Origin: SIG578 sp964508295
GTDB lineage: Bacteria; Bacillota; Clostridia; Oscillospirales; Ruminococcaceae
Assembly: GCA_964508295.1 (NCBI GenBank)
Contig: CAZDSQ010000022.1
Coordinates: forward strand, 1 to 25,617
Length of the DNA: 25,617 bases
Direction of reading: 5' to 3'
Positions within the stretch are counted from its first letter, which is position 1. Every line of letters begins with the position of its first letter. Both the position numbers and the translations under genes were made by a program. This document shows positions 22,712 through 25,617 of this stretch, piece by piece. The notes beneath the pieces were generated by a model. The model saw nothing but the letters and a program-made list of their open reading frames with translations, ran no database searches and had not been told where the DNA came from.

Positions 22712-23551
22712 TTACGCCTTTCCGTTAGCGCCGCAGAGGTTGATCTTATCGAGCGCTAATTTCTTAACTGTTTCGATGGGGTGCTTCATAAAGAGGTCGA
22801 TAGCAAGGCTGCGGTTAGGATCGTTTAAGGTTTCCAAAGTTCCCTGTGCAAATGCGCAACAAACGTCGGTTCCGATGTTCATCTTGCGAACGCCTGCTTT
22901 TATTGCCGCCTTAACCTGTTCATCGGGGATTCCAGAGCCGCCGTGAAGCACCAATGGAATACCGCCTGTTGCCTCTCTAATTGCCTTTACCCTGTCAATA
23001 TCAAGGCAAGGGGTCTTTTTATAATGGCCGTGCGCATTGCCGATCAAAACTGCAAGGCAGCAAACGCCTGTTCTATTTACAAACTCTGCGGCCTCTTTGG
23101 GATCGGTAAACTCGTCCATAGCATCGTCGTTTACGCTGCCGATGTGGCCAAGCTCGCCCTCAACTCCAACGTCGATAGCGTTGCAGATGTCAACAATATG
23201 CTTGGTGTTCTTAGCGTTTTCCTCAAAGGGATGAACCGAACCGTCATACATAATTCCGGTTGCGCCCCAGCGAAGAGCTCTTTGCGCCTCAAGCTCGGAA
23301 GGGCCGTGGTCAAGGTGGAAGCAAACGGGAACAGTTGCCTTTCTTGCCGCCGCAACAATAACGGGAGCAAGGTAGTAGCCGACCTCCTCGTTTACAAGGC
23401 GGGGATACATCTGAATAATAACGGGAGCCTTTGCCTCCTCTGCAGCCTTTACAACACCCATAGCAGACTCAATGTTGTAAACGTTAAAGGCAGGAACGCA
23501 AAAGCCGCCCTCCTCTGCCATACCGATGATCTGTTTTAAATTAACTAACAT
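22712..23551 (-). CDS. Class II (zinc) ketose-bisphosphate aldolase, FbaA/GatY/IolJ family
   Basis: Cleaves a phosphorylated ketose or keto sugar acid to DHAP plus an aldehyde. The 279-aa barrel has the full active site: CFHLDHGPS with catalytic Asp81 and zinc ligand His82, VEGELGHIGS at 130-139, IGNAHGHYK with His174, and VLHGGSGI with His203. NIGTDVCCAF near the end matches the DHAP phosphate-binding strand. Fructose, tagatose and deoxyketogluconate phosphates are all handled by this family, and sequence alone does not separate them. The ATG at 23551 has only a modest AGGG site. It follows the Fe-S gene by nine bases and precedes the kinase gene. Confidence 0.93.
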   Translation of the reverse strand: MLVNLKQIIGMAEEGGFCVPAFNVYNIESAMGVVKAAEEAKAPVIIQMYPRLVNEEVGYYLAPVIVAAARKATVPVCFHLDHGPSELEAQRALRWGATGIMYDGSVHPFEENAKNTKHIVDICNAIDVGVEGELGHIGSVNDDAMDEFTDPKEAAEFVNRTGVCCLAVLIGNAHGHYKKTPCLDIDRVKAIREATGGIPLVLHGGSGIPDEQVKAAIKAGVRKMNIGTDVCCAFAQGTLETLNDPNRSLAIDLFMKHPIETVKKLALDKINLCGANGKA

Positions 23552-23560
23552 TTTATAGCC

Positions 23561-24646
23561 CTACTTTCCGAGAATTAAGTCTTCAATCGAGAGTATCTCA
23601 ACATCCTCTGCTATTGCTTTGAGCGCAACGTACTCCGAAACGCTTGCGGTAACAATTGTGTCAGCTCCGATGCTCTTTGCATTGAATATTCTGCGCTTTG
23701 CAACCTCTTTAATGATTTCGGGAGCGTACTGAGCCATGAGAACGTTTCCTGCCCAGACGGTCTCTTCACGATTTAAAAGCATCTCACCGAGAACTGCATA
23801 CTCGGTGATTATCTCACGGGCATCCTCGGTTTCGCCTAAATCACGGGAGAGCTGATAAGGATCCTGGAAAACAACTGCCTTGCCGCTGTTTTCGCCTACG
23901 AGCTTGCCTTCTTTTACGAGGTCAGCTACAAACGAGGTGTAGGTAACGACCTTTGCGGAAAGCTCAATTCCGTACTCTTTATAAATCTGCTTGATGGTTT
24001 TTGCGTCGTTGGGGTCATAGACAACAACTGTTTTAAACTCGTCAAGCGCCTTGGCGCACTCTACCATCTGGCTCTTTGTTTCGTTAGCAGCACCGATAAG
24101 GAAGTCAAGCTGTGCGCCCGAGTCCTTTTCGTCTTTAAGAACTGTAAACTCTACTCCTGCCTTTTCTAAAACCTCGATTGCCTTTTTACCCTGCTTGCAG
24201 GCCATATATCTTGCGTCTGTACCGAGGAAAAGGAGGGTGTCCTTTTTGTCGGAGTGCGCTGCTATAGCGGCAGAAAGCTTTTCGCAGAGCTCGGTTTTGC
24301 CATAGGCGTTTCCGCACTCTAAGCAGTTTGAAACAAGGGTCATAATATAATCGGGTAGCTTACCCTCTAAGGCTGCCTGAAGTCTTGTTTCTTTTGTGAA
24401 CATAACGGGGTCCCAACCTGTTACGCAGACGCTTACACATCCGCCGCAGGTGGCACACTCGTAGATGTTATCCATAATCTCTGAAAGGTCTATAGCCTCA
24501 CGGTTAACGAGGGAGATTCCGAGAGCTCTTGCTCTTGCGGTGTTTCTCTCCTGACCTGTTGCATTTCCTACAGGGCAGATGTGATGGCACATCCAACAAA
24601 AACGGCAGGAATCAACGTGCTGTTTGCATTTTTCGTTCATTATCAT
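23561..24646 (-). CDS. (4Fe-4S)2 protein related to GlcF/LutA, with degenerate C-terminal CCG region
   Basis: Electron-transfer subunit, 361 aa. Two complete CxxCxxCxxxC motifs hold 4Fe-4S clusters: Cys14/17/20/24 in CRFCWMCHHICP and Cys64/67/70/74 in CATCGGCVSVC. The rest resembles the C-terminal half of glycolate oxidase GlcF and LutA, with LGTDARYMACKQG and VVFQDPYQLSRDLGETEDAREII. There the usual CCG and DPCHLGR cysteines are replaced (DPYQLSR), so the non-cubane cluster of heterodisulfide-reductase type is probably lost. The first ATG (24646) has GGGAGG eight bases upstream. It follows the FAD oxidase gene by 18 bases, and the two should form one enzyme passing electrons to the fused Etf. 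Confidence 0.87.
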   Translation of the reverse strand: MIMNEKCKQHVDSCRFCWMCHHICPVGNATGQERNTARARALGISLVNREAIDLSEIMDNIYECATCGGCVSVCVTGWDPVMFTKETRLQAALEGKLPDYIMTLVSNCLECGNAYGKTELCEKLSAAIAAHSDKKDTLLFLGTDARYMACKQGKKAIEVLEKAGVEFTVLKDEKDSGAQLDFLIGAANETKSQMVECAKALDEFKTVVVYDPNDAKTIKQIYKEYGIELSAKVVTYTSFVADLVKEGKLVGENSGKAVVFQDPYQLSRDLGETEDAREIITEYAVLGEMLLNREETVWAGNVLMAQYAPEIIKEVAKRRIFNAKSIGADTIVTASVSEYVALKAIAEDVEILSIEDLILGK

Positions 24647-24664
24647 TGTCTTTTCCTCCCTCTA

Positions 24665-25617
24665 TTAAAGTCCGAGCTTGAACGGATTCATAATGCCGTT
24701 GGGGTCAAGCTGTTTCTTAAGTCCTTCAAATACCTGCATTGCGGGGCCGTACTGCTCCTTCATAAGTCTGCCGAGCTTGATGCCGACACCGTGATGGTCG
24801 TTTACAACGCCGCCGTGTTTAAGAGCCGCACGAACGCCGCAGCTCCAAACTGCCTGATGAAGCCTTAATGCCTCAACGGGATCCTCTGGAACGTCCTTAC
24901 CCTCGATGATAAAGCGGTCATAAATCATAGAGCCCCACTCATACCAGTGCGAGAAGTGGGCAATAAACTTTGCCTGCGGGAAGTTGGTTTCGATGGCCTC
25001 TTTCATAGCCCAATATATCTTCTCGATCTTGTCGTAGGGAGCGATGGTGTCCATAGTTCCGAACATCTGAGGAATGTCCATCATATGACCGGGATAGAAG
25101 AAGGTGATCTTTTCCTTCCACCATTTCTCGCCGTACTCGCTTCCTAAGTCCTCTGCGCCGTACTTTGCGAAGGTTGAAAGCAGGATCTTTTCCTCAACCT
25201 CAACCATTTCCTTACAGCCTTCGATAGCGATATTCATAAATGCGCCCTTGCGCTCAACGCCGACAATCTTTTTGATGAGAGATGCGGTTTCAGCCTCGTC
25301 ATAAAGTCGCATTACAGAGGGCTTAAACTTCTGCAGAAGCTCACGGGAAGCCTGGAATGCTCCGTGCATATCCTGGAATAAGAAGCCTCTAAAGCGTCTC
25401 TCCTCGGGCTGATCGAAAATTCTGATCTGTGCCTTGGTGATAACGCCGAGCGTTCCCTCAGAGCCGATGAAGATCTGGTTTAAGTCGGGGCCTGCCGCGT
25501 GCTTGGGAGCAGATGCGGTGTTGATAATATCTCCGTTAGGAAGAACAACCTCCATCTGAAGCACCATATCGTCAATTTTGCCGTATTTGGTGGAGCAAAC
25601 ACCGATACCTCTATGAG
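24665..25617 (-). CDS. FAD-linked oxidase (GlcD/D-lactate dehydrogenase/AGPS-like), 5' end outside window
   Basis: C-terminal part of a VAO-type flavoprotein dehydrogenase. The frame is open to the right edge, reading HRGIGVCSTKYGKIDD before the first internal Met, which is standard FAD-domain sequence, so the true start lies beyond the window. Visible features are the FAD-binding stretch ending GPDLNQIFIGSEGTLGVITKA, then a substrate domain with YDEAETASL and AHFSHWYEWGSMIYDRF, and the C-terminal signature GGVVNDHHGVGIKLGR...LDPNGIMNPFKLGL. Family members oxidise 2-hydroxy acids, or act on alkyl-DHAP in AGPS; the substrate here is unknown. With the Fe-S protein next to it and the Etf fusion downstream, an Etf-linked dehydrogenase is likely. 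Confidence 0.9.
   Translation of the reverse strand, partial: HRGIGVCSTKYGKIDDMVLQMEVVLPNGDIINTASAPKHAAGPDLNQIFIGSEGTLGVITKAQIRIFDQPEERRFRGFLFQDMHGAFQASRELLQKFKPSVMRLYDEAETASLIKKIVGVERKGAFMNIAIEGCKEMVEVEEKILLSTFAKYGAEDLGSEYGEKWWKEKITFFYPGHMMDIPQMFGTMDTIAPYDKIEKIYWAMKEAIETNFPQAKFIAHFSHWYEWGSMIYDRFIIEGKDVPEDPVEALRLHQAVWSCGVRAALKHGGVVNDHHGVGIKLGRLMKEQYGPAMQVFEGLKKQLDPNGIMNPFKLGL

Overview
The window looks like the chromosome of an anaerobic, spore-forming Clostridia member (Bacillota), probably an uncultured gut Oscillospirales relative. The pointers are a spoVB-like cortex flippase gene, a DUF951 gene in front of prfA, strong AAGGAGG-type ribosome binding sites, sigma-A promoters of the TTGnnn-17-TATAAT type, and a phage-type large polyvalent protein of a kind I associate with gut Clostridia. 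The taxonomic placement is inference from gene content; no rRNA gene is present.

Layout. (1) 1-5705, minus strand: a housekeeping operon read from a clear promoter at 5700-5728. Its order is DUF951, prfA, sua5/tsaC, coaE, a membrane-anchored lytic transglycosylase, an M18 aminopeptidase and a HAD phosphatase. Genes are tightly packed or overlapping, several with non-ATG starts. (2) 5850-6810, plus strand: an S1-domain RNA-binding protein ending in a strong bidirectional terminator. (3) 6811-11354, minus strand: a four-gene operon made of a SpoVB-like flippase, a Pro/Gln-rich protein with a beta-sandwich-like tail, a SpoIID-like protein with three peptidoglycan-binding repeats, and a two-repeat peptidoglycan-binding protein. 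None of the last three has a signal peptide, which fits mother-cell proteins of the spore envelope. (4) 11382-12434, plus strand: a LUD-domain (LutC-like) gene and a tRNA-Arg(CCG), each with its own near-consensus promoter. (5) 12437-14732: a scar. Two pieces of a phage-type large polyvalent protein lie head to head (an inversion junction near 13.82-13.86 kb) and abut a DeoR-family regulator that has lost its DNA-binding domain. (6) 14804-25617, minus strand: a ten-gene catabolic operon that runs off the right edge.

The catabolic operon, in transcription order, encodes a FAD-linked oxidase (5' end outside the window), a two-cluster Fe-S protein, a class II aldolase, a PfkB sugar kinase, an IolB-like isomerase, an aldose 1-epimerase, a DUF4867 protein, an FGGY kinase, a fused and compact EtfB-EtfA electron carrier, and a cytoplasmic GH35 beta-galactosidase. 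I infer that an imported beta-galactoside is split inside the cell, and that the released sugar or aglycone is epimerised, isomerised, phosphorylated and cleaved by the aldolase. A hydroxy-acid-like or sugar intermediate would be oxidised by the FAD/Fe-S enzyme with electrons passing to the fused Etf. I cannot match the full combination to a pathway I know, and it is the best candidate here for an undescribed system. The spoVB-linked envelope operon is the second candidate.

No gene-free stretch exceeds about 300 bases. The larger gaps are 5655-5849 (minus-strand promoter plus an unassigned plus-strand leader), 12116-12238 (a palindrome and the tRNA promoter) and 12314-12436 (an inverted repeat and a terminator).
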